DNA of 64,000 bases from Portulaca oleracea (Eukaryota; Streptophyta; Magnoliopsida; Caryophyllales; Portulacaceae). The stretch spans positions 6,563,855 to 6,627,854 of the forward strand of contig CM055877.1 in NCBI GenBank assembly GCA_029582165.1. The letters run 5' to 3'. Below the pieces are notes generated by a model. The model was given only the letters and a program-made list of their open reading frames with translations. It ran no database searches and had not been told where the DNA came from. Both the position numbers and the translations under genes were made by a program. Positions 12,101 through 22,544 of the stretch are shown here, one piece after another. The first letter of the stretch is position 1; each line of letters begins with the position of its first letter.

Positions 12101-15100
12101 AGATCGCAAATGCACATTTTCATACAACTGTATTTTGTACAGGAAGTCATCTGAAGACCATTCGTCATTTACCAAGTCCTTCAAAAACTCTCATCCATTT
12201 AAAAGCTTCAATAAAATGTTGGATGATCTCGGAGTGGATAAGGTGAGAATATCAAGTGCATTTTTCTAAGTTTTCCTGAATTTGTTACGGTTTATGTGGG
12301 CATATGTCTGATTACAGGCTTGAGTGGGTATGTTCTGATATATAGTCTACCTGGCACAAGGACATACACTCATGCTTTTGTGGAGAATAAAGAATGTAGT
12401 GCTTTTTGAATAACTGATAAGATTGGCATGCGAATAATTGAAAAGAAAATTTTGTCAAGATGATGGCTCTTTGGCTCTTCAGTTGTTGAAATGATAGAAT
12501 GCTAAACGTTTATACTCCTTACGTTTCAGAACAAAAACTGTATGCTCAAAATTCTAAGTATTGGCTATTCTGTCTAACATAAGCTATTCCATCTCGTTTT
12601 TATACCAGCACTCTCCCAGTGTGAGATGCCTTCAAAAGCATGTTCACTGAAAAATTTGTGCAGATTAGAAAAGTGGCAAGATATATGTACTTTTCCTTTG
12701 ACCAATTAAGAAGAGATTTTTGGGCTGCTAGTCTAGTTGGTTCCTTTTAATAAATAGGGTCCTAGAAAGAATCTTAAATTTATGATAACTCGTGACATCT
12801 CTTTCTCTTGCGTACTTAGTTTTTAATGTAAAAATAGCTCTCTAATTAAGTGGCACGATAATAAAAAGGGTTTTATAGATCTAGGTTGTCCCGGTCTTAA
12901 GGCATAATAATCATCTTTAAACAAATTGCCTAATGGTCTCAAGTCGTAATAGTTCGCCAAACTTAAGCAGCTACGAGGTCATAGGTTATTGAAAATGATA
13001 ATAAGATTGCTTCCAACGTGCGGCAGTGGATTGAAAAAGGAAATGCTGGATATTACAAGTGACACAATAATTGTGCGAGTTAAATCATCTCGGGGCATCA
13101 TTTATCGAGAACTTCAACAAATATCTTGTATTTGAGTTCTTGCTTTTTTGAATCTGCAAGTTGTTTTCTATCATCCTACTCATAATTCATCAATGATTGG
13201 TCAGCCACATTTTTTTTTCTGTGTTTAATATGTAAACTTTGAACTTTTATGGGATGTCAACAGCATTCTTTGGTTATTGACCTTGGCTATGCTTATAGGT
13301 AAAGGTCCTTCGAGTAAAGTCCCATGACCATTATGCATAATTGGTTCTATATGATCCTTTCTTCACTGATGGGCGGTAAAATATATGCAGGAATGCTTAG
13401 CAAACACTGAGAAACCAAATGGTGATGATAAGCTGTATTCATTTCCCACATCAGATGATGTACTTTATCCATTTAACTATGTGGGTCAGGTGGAGTCAGT
13501 TCCCAAAAATAGTGTGCAACCTGACAAGCCCTTCCAGATGAATTCTCTTCATGAACGAGACCGACATCGTAATCTCTGGAATTGTATATTCTCTATCATT
13601 GTAGGTCTTGTTTTGAGTTTCCTGATTTTGCAAGTTTTGTTTCCAACTTCGATTTATCAGTCTAAGAGCTCTAACCTAGATAAAACAAGATTTTAACCTG
13701 CATAACTTGTCGAAAGGTCCAAGTTGGCCACATGAGAGTGCCTTCTGTGTTTTCCATGAGGTTTTGATACATACAAATGGTGCAGTAGTGGCTGTGAGGG
13801 AACAGCCCAGCTCAGCCCCCCCCAAAAAAAAAAGAAAAACACACACACACACACACACAAAAATAGGGAAAAGGGGGGGATGGGGGGTGGGGGGTTTCAC
13901 TTCACATCTGATACGGGTGGGAGGCAGAGTGCATCCTGGGAATGTGCTCCCCTGTTGTCTTATTTTGTTGACTTGAAGATCTGTCCTCGTATTGTTTTGC
14001 GAGTACCATACAAACTATCTAAGATGAGAAGTCATCTCATTTCCTTGGGTTTGTCTGCAGCGGATTTTCAGTTCTTGGACAATGATGGAAGCGACAAAAG
14101 ACGCAGATTGAATCGGGGGAATGTCAATGCTACAGATAACCCTTATTACTGGAGAATTGACTCACCAGATCTGGAGGTTGACTTACCATTTAGGTACCTT
14201 TCAATTGAAGTATCTTGGCTTTAACTTCAGTACCAATAAATGAAATTTCATCTCGACCACCACGATAGCTTCTTCAGGTATCAAAAGGAAGTGACTAATA
14301 CTATCATTTCGTTCGATAGTTAACCTTGTTGAGTGACCTTTACATCAGTATTGATCAAGCTAATCCCTACAGCAGTTATTGATAATTAGTGACTATCTTT
14401 GTTATTGTTTCAAATGTAATTGCTGTACTGCCTGCACCTAACAGATAAAGGAGATTTTCTCCCAATCTGTCAATGTTTAACTGATTCAAAGAGGATTTCT
14501 TTGGGTGGTGTTTGTGTGTGTGTGGGGGGGGGGGGGGGGGACCGAAAAAGCAAATGTTAAAACATAAGTTCTGAATATGACTAACCGTCTTGCTTCAACT
14601 GTGCAACAGATCCTCATTTCCATGCAACAATGGTCCACAAGCTGGATGCTCTTCTTTTCAGAAACCATGGCAAGACCCAACAGATACCTTGACCTCGTTC
14701 AGGTGAGAATTGCTATGCATATCTCCTAGATGTTACTGAGGGCTTCTCTTGCCATCACTCCATCTTAACTGATTATTTTGTCCTTTTCCTTTTTTCTGTA
14801 TAAATTGTGCAGTGAGGAGTGTTGCTCATCAAATATGTTATATTCGAAGCCTTTAGTAGATGAAGACCCTTGGCTGTTTGATGAAGGGTTTCTTCATTCC
14901 GATAAAAAGGCATGTCGTGAAGGGGATGTATTTGGTAATGATGAAGTAACCGATTTCCTTCACAGCACTAAATGCCATTTTGGCAGAGGTGATGAGGATA
15001 CAGTGCCCAAATTTTCATCAGACAATCCTTCATTTTTTGAACCATCCTACTTGGGAAAGCAACCTTTACACGGTTCCTTCCCAAAAGCTTGTTCTGGTGA

Positions 15101-15882
15101 AAGTTGGTTGGGAATACGCCGTGATTTTGAAATCCATGTCCACTCCTCATTAGAAGATGCTGATTTGTTTGGGGACATGGAATCTGCACCTCCCATTCCT
15201 GACTTATCTGCCCAGGGAAGTGCCACTGAGGAAGACAGACACAAACCTAAGGGCCAGCCACCTGTTTCTGAAAATCTGGTCCAACTACCCACAGGTAGCA
15301 GGAATATAACCTCGGAAAGCTGGTCCTGTGGAGATTCCAATTTGAAGGACTGTGGCAACTCCCTTGACGAACCACCTATGGAAGTAATGCAACAAGATAC
15401 GAATGCATATTCTTCAAATGAAAAATTGAAGGAGACATCTTTAAATGTGGTGACCCTCCATGAATCACAGGAGAGGGTGATTGGTGAAAAGTCAGCTGGG
15501 ATTCAGTTATTCCCTCACTTCAATTTCTTTTTGTTGTTAAGTTGTTCACTGGGCGCAGGTTCCTCACATCAATTTCTTATTTTCAAGCAGCCTCTTGCAA
15601 AAAATATTTGATTATAAATCCAGCCTTGACCTTGTCCTGACCATTGAAATACTGCTTTCAGGTTGCTATGAACTGATCCAGCGAAGCATCAACAGGACCC
15701 CAAAGGTACTGAAACAAGTGAGTTTTATTGAGAATAAAGTCTTCCTTCCTTTTGTATGTGATCCCTTTTGGTTCACAGTTTCCATGGGACATGACATGCT
15801 TTTTGTTTTGCAGCCAAACATGTGGATAATGAATATCACAATGGACCTAAGACAGTGTCATTCGAGCCACCTTGCCAAGTGA
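9119..15882 (+). CDS. Unrecognised plant protein with RQRQYFEQRRRQQQ motif (gene 1)
   Basis: Exons that fit together in frame: 9119-9160 (MLQWTGGSRRKVAT), the 23-nt microexon 9683-9705 (SRKSIEK), 10043-10215 (RQRQYFEQRRRQQQ, then RSLDILSLLSVSKAAEECR), about 10569-10669, 10836-10900, 10979-11021, 11138-11205, 11366-11467 (LILDLIGNDG), 11627-11681 (GLGNIGTETPVQSPQRPG), 12143-12242 (FKSFNKMLDDLGVDK), 13391-13568, 14061-14193 (DNPYYWRIDSPDLEVDLPF), 14610-14702, 14813-15558 (acidic, DEDPWLFDEG), 15662-15705 and 15814-15882. Phases agree at all junctions except 10215/10569, where a small exon or another donor is missing. The protein would have roughly 680 residues: basic at the N-terminus, then acidic and Ser-rich, with no membrane segment. 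I know no function for it. The end is uncertain: after 15814 a second frame stays open to about 15979 (KHVDNEYHNGPKTVSFEPP), and a better last exon may be the one at 19176-19373. Confidence 0.7.
13817..13860. repeat. Poly(C)/poly(A) and (CA)n tract
   Basis: C8, A11, then (AC)n in an intron of gene 1, just after the segment duplicated at 18436-19050 ends. Confidence 0.8.
14523..14540. repeat. (GT)n plus poly(G) run
   Basis: A short (TG)n runs into about 18 G in a row, in an intron of gene 1. Confidence 0.85.
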
Positions 15883-16246
15883 TGATGGTTGAAAGATATG
15901 ATTTTCAACTTTTTTGCTTCAAAAAAAGGGCAGAATTGTTGTTTAAGATGCCATCGAGAAGCCGTTGTGATGTCTAAATTCATTGCAAGCTTTCGAGTTT
16001 GCTCACAAGGCACAAAGGATGACAATGAGCAATATGATACCTGTGAGAAAGTATACATGTCTTTGTGTTGGAGGTAGACATTTTTTTTCAACGACAAATT
16101 ACATATTAAAATGGAAGAATAGAAGTAAAACACAGCCTAAAACTCTTAATTGGGAATGCCATGGCAATTTGTAAGCATCATGAGGTCTTTAGACATCACA
16201 ACTGAAGGATTTTCAGTAGAACACTCGAACTGAAGGATCTCTAATT

Positions 16247-17170
16247 GTGCAGAGAGGGCAGGAAAAGAGTTTAAAATGGACAATTCAAAATTCAAATGGT
16301 TCTAGAAGCCTTGGAACTAGTCAAGACTTGAATGACGAGAACTCTAGTCACACGGCTCATATGGTGGAGTTGAATGAGTTGGGGGAGTTTCATGAAGGGT
16401 TGTTGACTTCCTCCCCTTTTCAAAATCACTTGTTTAGAGGTGATGGTGCTGTTGTCAATGATTTACCCCTCAAGGTTTACTCTTTTGTGTCTGATATGCC
16501 TAGTAATGACAAGCGTTTGTACTCCCTTTTTATTAATAATATGCCTATCAATATGGGTAGCTCGAGGCTCAAAAGTTTATTTAGCAAGTTTGGAGTTGTT
16601 ATTGATGCATATATCCTGTCAAAAGTTGGAAAAAATGGTAGGAAATTTGGTTTTATGTGGTATGCAAGCAAGGATGATGGGAGAAAAGCTATTAGTGAGA
16701 TGAACCTTAGAATTGTCGATCACAGGAAGCTCTTTGTTTTTTGGGCTAAATTTAATAAAAAGCAAGTTGTTAGGCCTCCTGTTACTGCAAAATATCTCCA
16801 GAAAAGTGGAACCCCAAAAATAATAATGGTGGTGCTATTACTTCGAATGCTTTGCACATCTCAGCTCCTTGTGAGGTTAACAATGGGTTAGGGAATATTG
16901 GGAAAGATGACATGGTTGTGGCCGACTCTCTTGAGGCTTCTGATTGTGACGAGTCAGTGGATGCCTCTAGTAAAATTATTATGGTCCTATTAATGTTGTT
17001 TTGGATAGCAATAAGCATGCTGGCAGGTTGTCTTACAAGGATACTCTTTTGAGTGGTGCCAAAATCAATCGTGTGGCGGATAGGGATCTGGGAGCAGACT
17101 CTAACAGTGACCGCACTCATAGCAACCCGATTGATTCCTTTGATGGTGCGGTTGGGCGTGACTTAAGGTA
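16247..17170 (+). mobile_element. LINE ORF1-like RRM fragment, frameshifted
   Basis: The open frame from 16247 encodes an RRM: RNP2-like LFINNMPINM (about residue 95), RNP1-like GRKFGFMWYA, and RKLFVFWAKF at the end of the fold. The frame breaks near 16800. It then continues in other frames with low-complexity acidic sequence and GRLSYKDTLLSGAKI, a stretch of the kind found in ORF1 of plant L1-type LINEs. No RT follows, so this is a 5' fragment. It lies inside the disturbed 3' region of gene 1. A captured cellular RRM gene is the alternative. Confidence 0.6.
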
Positions 17171-18435
17171 AAAATCCTAACCTTCTCTCTCCTTTTTTCA
17201 TGACTGAATTTCATTATATAAATAATAAATTTTGATGTTTACTTTACTTGTTTTAGTAGCATTTGTAATATTATGGATAATCAATTTGGTTGTTGCTTGG
17301 GTTGAATTGGTGATGAAATTGTTGAATATGTGAAGAATGAAGTGTGAATTGTGTTGGATGACATTTGATTATACATCCATGTTGTATCTTGGGTTAAGAT
17401 CCTCATAAGTTAAGTCTTTTGCTACTGTCCCGGGTTGTATATTGAGTAATTTGTGTTGAATGTGAGCAAAATTAAGAAATTCGGGTATCGGAAAGAAGAC
17501 TCAAGCTTAGTGTTCACTGGTTTTGTGTTTAAGTTCTTTCCATGTGCCATCCAGGACAATTGAGGAGTCATGAGACCAAAATATATGGTGGAATAGAAGC
17601 TTATGCATTAGTTTTCATGTAGTTTTGGAATTTTTGGATGTCGAGTTGTATAAATCAAGTTATGGCCATTTTACGAAGGGGGTTCTACTTGTATACGAAT
17701 CTGTGGCAGTAGGTTTAGGACGTTTTGAGGTATAAAGGAGATCTTATTAACCTGAGTGGTACCCATGAAAGTCATAGTACATTCTGCAAGCTTTTTGGAA
17801 TGGGGTCGTACGCGTTCATCGGGTGTAAGGGTAATGAGTTATGACCCGTCAAAATCATCCTCATAACCATGTTTGAACCAAAATCTTAAAGTTGTGGTGT
17901 CGTGTTCAAGCCGCTCTTTGAGGTTGTTCCAAGGCTTTTTTGAGGTTATGTTCAACATAGGAGTTGTAGTATACTCTTCAAGCTTTCTAGACACTGCTCG
18001 CACATGTTCGTACGTATGTCTACATTTTAAGTTATGGATTTTTAAAAATTTCCTCTCTCAAAACTTTTTGCTACAGTTCAGCAGTGTTCGCTTCTCGTTT
18101 TTGGGCCCTTACATTCATTTTCAGCTCTAACTTTGAACTAGAAAGTTGTAGTCTGTAAGTTTAGCTTTCCGAAAAGTTATTTTATGATGGATTTCGACAT
18201 TTGTAGAAGGTATGACTTTTACAAGCAATCGCAAAAATATAAAATTTTCCAAACCCTGTCGCTAAAGTTTTATTCTTTTACCTTGGATTGAGAGAACTTT
18301 TTTACTCCACTCCAAAGATTAATTTACCTTGTTGTTGTGCATACTAAGTGTGGTTCATGCGGTCGTTGCTACTCTCCGCTCGAGTCATCCAAGTTTTCAG
18401 GATATTTTATCTACATTTGCAGTCTAATGGTACGC
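17171..18435. other. Stretch without recognised gene
   Basis: No coding exon or clear repeat boundary was seen. The sequence has moderate GC and long runs without stops in no single frame. It could be the remainder of the element that carries the RRM fragment. Confidence 0.4.
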
Positions 18436-19050
18436 ATATCTTGTATTTGAGTTCTTGCTTTTTTGGATCTGCAAGATGTTTTCTATCATCCTACCCATAA
18501 TTCATCAATGATTGGTCAGCCACATTTTTACTCTGTGTTTAATATGTAAACTTTGAACTTTTATGGGATGTCAACAATGCTTATAGGTAAAGGTCCTTCA
18601 AGTAAGATCCCATGACCATTATGCATAATTGGTTCTATATGATCCTTTCTTCACTGATGGGTGGTAAAATATATGCAGGAATTCTCTTCATTTCCCACAT
18701 CAGAAGATGTACTTTATCCATTTAACTATTCGGGTCAGGTGGAGTCAGTTGCAGTTCCCAAAAATAGTTTGCAACCTGACAAGCCTTCCAGATGAATTCT
18801 CTTCGTAAACGAGACTGACATCATAATCTCTGGAATTGTATATTATATCATTGTAGGGTCTTGTTTTGAGTTTCCCGATTTTGCAAGGTTTGTTTCCAAC
18901 TTCGATTTATCAGTCTAAGAGCTCTAACCTAGATAAAGCACGATTTTTAACCTATATAACTTATCGAAAGGTCCAAGTTGGCCACATGAGATTGCCTTCT
19001 GTGTTTTTCCATGAGGTTTTGTTACATACAAATGGTGCAGTAGTGGCTGT
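18436..19050 (+). pseudogene. Direct duplicate of a gene 1 exon and its introns (13118-13800)
   Basis: Colinear with 13118-13800 at high identity, beginning 'atatcttgtatttgagttc'. The exon copy (18680-18795) has lost about 36 bp after its acceptor and one base near its end ('aagccttccagatga'). It reads SSFPTSEDVLYPFNYSG and then hits a stop. The fragment is therefore a dead exon copy. Confidence 0.85.
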
Positions 19051-19175
19051 GTTTTCCATGAGGTTTTGTTGCTATTCTTTATTTTACATTACCATCTTTG
19101 GGATATAAAAGTCATATCTATCAGTCCGAATTTGAAATTCCATGTCTTGTTAATTATTTACAAGTGAAGGCATAG

Positions 19176-19373
19176 GAAGACTGGAAGACTGTATCGGAAA
19201 ATTGTCTGACTCATTTTCTGTCCCAAATGTCAGTGCGAGGCCAAGGCGTCACAGATATTCCATCTGGGAGACACCTTCGTGGACTAGCGAAAGACCTGGA
19301 AAGGCGATTAAAGTCAAGTGCAGATGAAAATTGTGATGATTTGGTACAACAAACAGAGCAGCTGGATCAATGA
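19176..19373 (+). CDS. Candidate original last exon of gene 1
   Basis: After an acceptor (GCATAG) the frame is open for 65 codons to a TGA. It reads EDWKTVSENCLTHFLSQMSV, then GRHLRGLAKDLERRLKSSAD, and ends QTEQLDQ. The composition is clearly coding and helical, and no matching sequence occurs at 13000-16200, so this is not a copy of a known gene 1 exon. It is flanked by duplicated gene 1 pieces. It may be the true C-terminal exon of gene 1, now separated by insertions, or may have come from a paralogue. Confidence 0.45.
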   Translation, partial: EDWKTVSENCLTHFLSQMSVRGQGVTDIPSGRHLRGLAKDLERRLKSSADENCDDLVQQTEQLDQ

Positions 19374-19439
19374 GACAAGCAGAGGACTGTTCTGATATGG
19401 AAACTATACAAGACCAAATGTGTTATATTCGAAACCTAT

Positions 19440-20090
19440 ATATTTCTCACTTGGTACTTTGGATGAAAAAAATTAGTAGATGAAGACCCTTGGCTGTTTG
19501 ATGAAGGGTTTCTTCATTCCGATAAAAAGACATATTCTAGCTCATTCTATCCATCATGTGAGAAAGATAAACATTGGGAAGGGGATCTATATGGTTAATG
19601 ACGAAGAAACCGATTTCCTTCGCAGCACTAAATGCCATTTTGGTAGAGGTGATGAGGATACAGTGGCCAAATTTTCATTAGACAATCAATCCTTCATTTT
19701 TTGAACCATCCTACTTGGGATAACAGCCTTTACACAACTCCTTCCCAAAAGATTGTTCTGGGGAAAGTTGGTTGGGAATACAGCGTGATTTTGAAATCCA
19801 TGTCCACTCCTCATTAGAAGATGCTGATTTGTTTGGGGACATGGAATTTGCACCTCCCAACCAACTTTCCCCAGAACAAGCTTTTGGGAAGCAGCTTGTA
19901 AATGTTGCTTTCCCAAGTAGGATGGTTCAAAAAATCAAGGATTGTCTGATGAAAATTTGTCCACTGTATCCTCATCACCTCTGCCAAAATAACATTTAGT
20001 GCTGTGAAGGAAATTGGTTTCTTCATCATCACCAAATAGATCCCCTTAATGTCTATCTTTCTCAGACGATGGATAGAATGAACCAAGACG
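19440..20090. pseudogene. Head-to-head copies of the large gene 1 exon
   Basis: 19470-19860 matches 14852-15195 on the plus strand (DEDPWLFDEGF, then a 36-bp addition and further indels). 19870-20090 matches the same exon on the minus strand. In-frame stops and frameshifts are present in both. Confidence 0.75.
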
Positions 20091-21109
20091 TGCCTTTTTA
20101 TTGGAATATGTAGGCTTCAAATATAGCACATTTTTTATCGAAAGTAGTCAGCAAGAAATATGTAGGCTTCAAATATAACACATTTGTGCGATGCCTTGAC
20201 CTCGCACTGACAAATTTGGGACAGAAAATGAGTCGGACAATTTTCCATGAAGGATACAGTCTTCCTATGCCTCCATTTGTAAATAATTAATGGAACATGG
20301 AATTTCAAATTCGGACTGATAGATATGACTTTTATATCCCAAAGATGGTAATGTAAAATAAAGAATACTGATCAAGCACTAATCTGGATTGTATCTCAGC
20401 ACATCTTGCTTTGTTCTTATTGTCTCTCATTTGAACATTACTGTAATAGTTTGAGCGGTTTTTGGGCTTATCCTTGGAGCACAATCAAAATTAATAGTGC
20501 TAGCTTGTTATCTCAATCATGTATGTCCATGTTAGTATTTAATGTTACATTAGAATTGTGCAGAATTATGAGAATCTAAGTATGCATAACTGCATAAGAC
20601 AATTATGTGTGTCGGTTACTCAGTCCCTCCTGAATAGAGATGGCAACGGGGCGGACTGGGGAGTATATCCCCGTCCCCATCCCTGCTCCCAAAATTCGTC
20701 CCCATTCCCGCTTCAGAGAATGATTTTTGCCCCATCCTCATCCTCGTGGATTTCTCATCCCCAATGGGGATCCAACAGAGATTTTTTTAAGCTATCCAAA
20801 ATCTAATCAAATTTTAATCGGATCCGATTTTTAATCGAACCCGATTTTAACCTGTTCAAAATACAACGTACTTAACTTGCTCAAGCAATAATTCATCAAA
20901 ATCAAACAATAATATATCAACAAGTGTTATTCGAAAAAAAAATACAATAATACATCAACAAGTGTTTTCGGAAAAAAAATATGGAATTATGGAGGAGAGA
21001 AACGAGTTTAGGTGAGGGTCTCTGACTTAAAATTTGAAAATTACTACTTTATCCTTACTATTAATATATATATTGAATTAGAATAAAGGTTATTTGGTAA
21101 TTTTAAAAT

Positions 21110-21923
21110 GGGTTTTTGGACGCGAATATACTGAACTTTTGGGGTATTGGACAATAATGCACTGAACTTTGATCTTGGACAATAATGCACTGAACTTTAT
21201 GGGGTGTTGGACAATAATGCACTCGAAACAATTTCAGTGGTGGCCGACTTGGTGGCGATCTTACGTGGCAGACCGAGAAGACGAATAGGCTAAATAATAT
21301 CTAAATTTATGACATGTTAGCTAATTTACACAAGCAAAGGTAATTTTATACAATTACAACAACAATCTCTCGACGGAAACACGTTTAAACAAATGTGATT
21401 TTACTACCTCCGTCCCAATATATTTGTCCATTTACCTAACTTGAGAAGACCAATGCATATTGGGAATTGAGGTGAAAAGTTTGTAATTTACCCATAATAC
21501 CCCTACTTTAATTGAAGAGAATAGTTGTTGGAATTGTAAAGTGAAAAATAATTTTATTAATTAGGGGTAAAAAGAGTAATTATAATTGTTGGAATTGTAA
21601 ATGGGACAAATATTTTGAGACAAAGAAGTTAGGTAAATGGACAAATATTTTGGGACGGAGGTAGTATGTTTTTTTTTACTCTTTTCAAAGTTGATGCTCT
21701 TTCTTATGTGTGGATTAGCTTCATAAACTTAAATATTTTTGTATCAATTCATCTCCTCCACGTGCTGCGTAGGATTGCCACCGAGTCAGTCACTGTCAAA
21801 ATCATTATCAGTGCATTATTGTTCAACACCCCCCAAAGTTCAGTATATTATTGTCCAATATCAAAGTTCAGTGCATTATTGTCCAATACCCTAAAAGTCT
21901 AGTATATTAGCATCCAAAAACCC
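21110..21923. mobile_element. Non-autonomous Mutator-like element with perfect 9-bp target duplication
   Basis: TTTTAAAAT flanks both sides (21101-21109 and 21924-21932). The terminal inverted repeats begin GGGTTTTTGGA and extend about 120 bp, containing three diverged units of 'TTGGACAATAATGCACTGAA'. Long TIRs with 9-bp duplications identify a MULE-type MITE. Confidence 0.9.
21404..21664. mobile_element. Stowaway MITE nested in the Mutator-like element
   Basis: CTACCTCCGTCCCAA at the left and its inverse TTGGGACGGAGGTAG at the right, flanked by TA on both sides. Length 261 bp. The subterminal TTTGTCCATTTACCTAACTT is also inverted. Confidence 0.9.
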
Positions 21924-22191
21924 TTTTAAAATTTTCGGGGATGGGGATGGGGACAAGGAATTTCCCCCGGCGGGTAAATGGGGACAGGGATGGGAAAAAT
22001 GTTGTCCGCATCCCTGCCCCGTCCCCGTTCACATCCCCATCCCCATCCCCATCTCCAATGGGGGTGGGGATTTTTCCCCAAAGCAGGGCGGGGCCCCAGC
22101 GGGCTCGGGGATTCCCCACCTCATTGAAAAGGTATTCAATTAGGATACTTGGAATTGTTATTGAGAGCGAAAGTCAACTTGCCAAGGTTTT

Positions 22192-22501
22192 ATGCAGACA
22201 TCTTTTATGAAAGCTTCTAAGCTATGGATTGTTCTGAAATTAGATATAGAAAAAGTCTATGACTGGGTTGAATGGATCTTTTTTTTAAAAAAAAAAATGT
22301 GGTCCAAATGGGATTCCCTCCAATCTGGATTAACTGGAAAATGGAGTGCATCTCATCCGTTTCTTACTCGGTATTAGTAAATAATCAGCCTTGTGGATTA
22401 ATCAAACCAACAAGAGGGCTTAGACAAGAGGATCATCTCTCCCCTTACTTGTTTCTTTTATGCATGAAAGTCTTAACTCAATCGCTAGTTCAACATAGTC
22501 A

Positions 22502-22544
<43 letters not shown>

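Larger units (their letters stand above)
19076..20370. repeat. Imperfect palindrome built from gene 1 fragments
   Basis: The left arm runs from about 19076 to 19860. The right arm, about 19858-20370, is its reverse complement (for example 'tattttacattaccatcttt' at 19080 and its complement at 20342-20361). Both arms contain parts of the large gene 1 exon (14836-15190): 'tccactcctcattagaagat' lies in the left arm, and the right arm holds the same exon inverted. The right arm lacks about 165 bp present at 19254-19418. Confidence 0.85.
20635..22125. mobile_element. hAT-like element of the TAGRGATGGCAA family, broken by nested insertion
   Basis: The left end is TAGAGATGGCAACGGGGCGG, followed by GGGGA/TCCCC-rich subterminal sequence. 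The same kind of GC-rich sequence returns at 21935-22125, but the matching right terminus is missing, probably lost where the LINE begins. The end of the same family is visible at 29933-29953 (GCCATCCCTA). The element is split by a Mutator-like insertion. Confidence 0.55.

Noticed and set aside
9119..15882. Naming gene 1 as a known meiotic double-strand-break factor
   Set aside because: The neighbourhood with MND1 suggested it, but the N-terminal sequence does not match what I recall of such factors, so no name is given.
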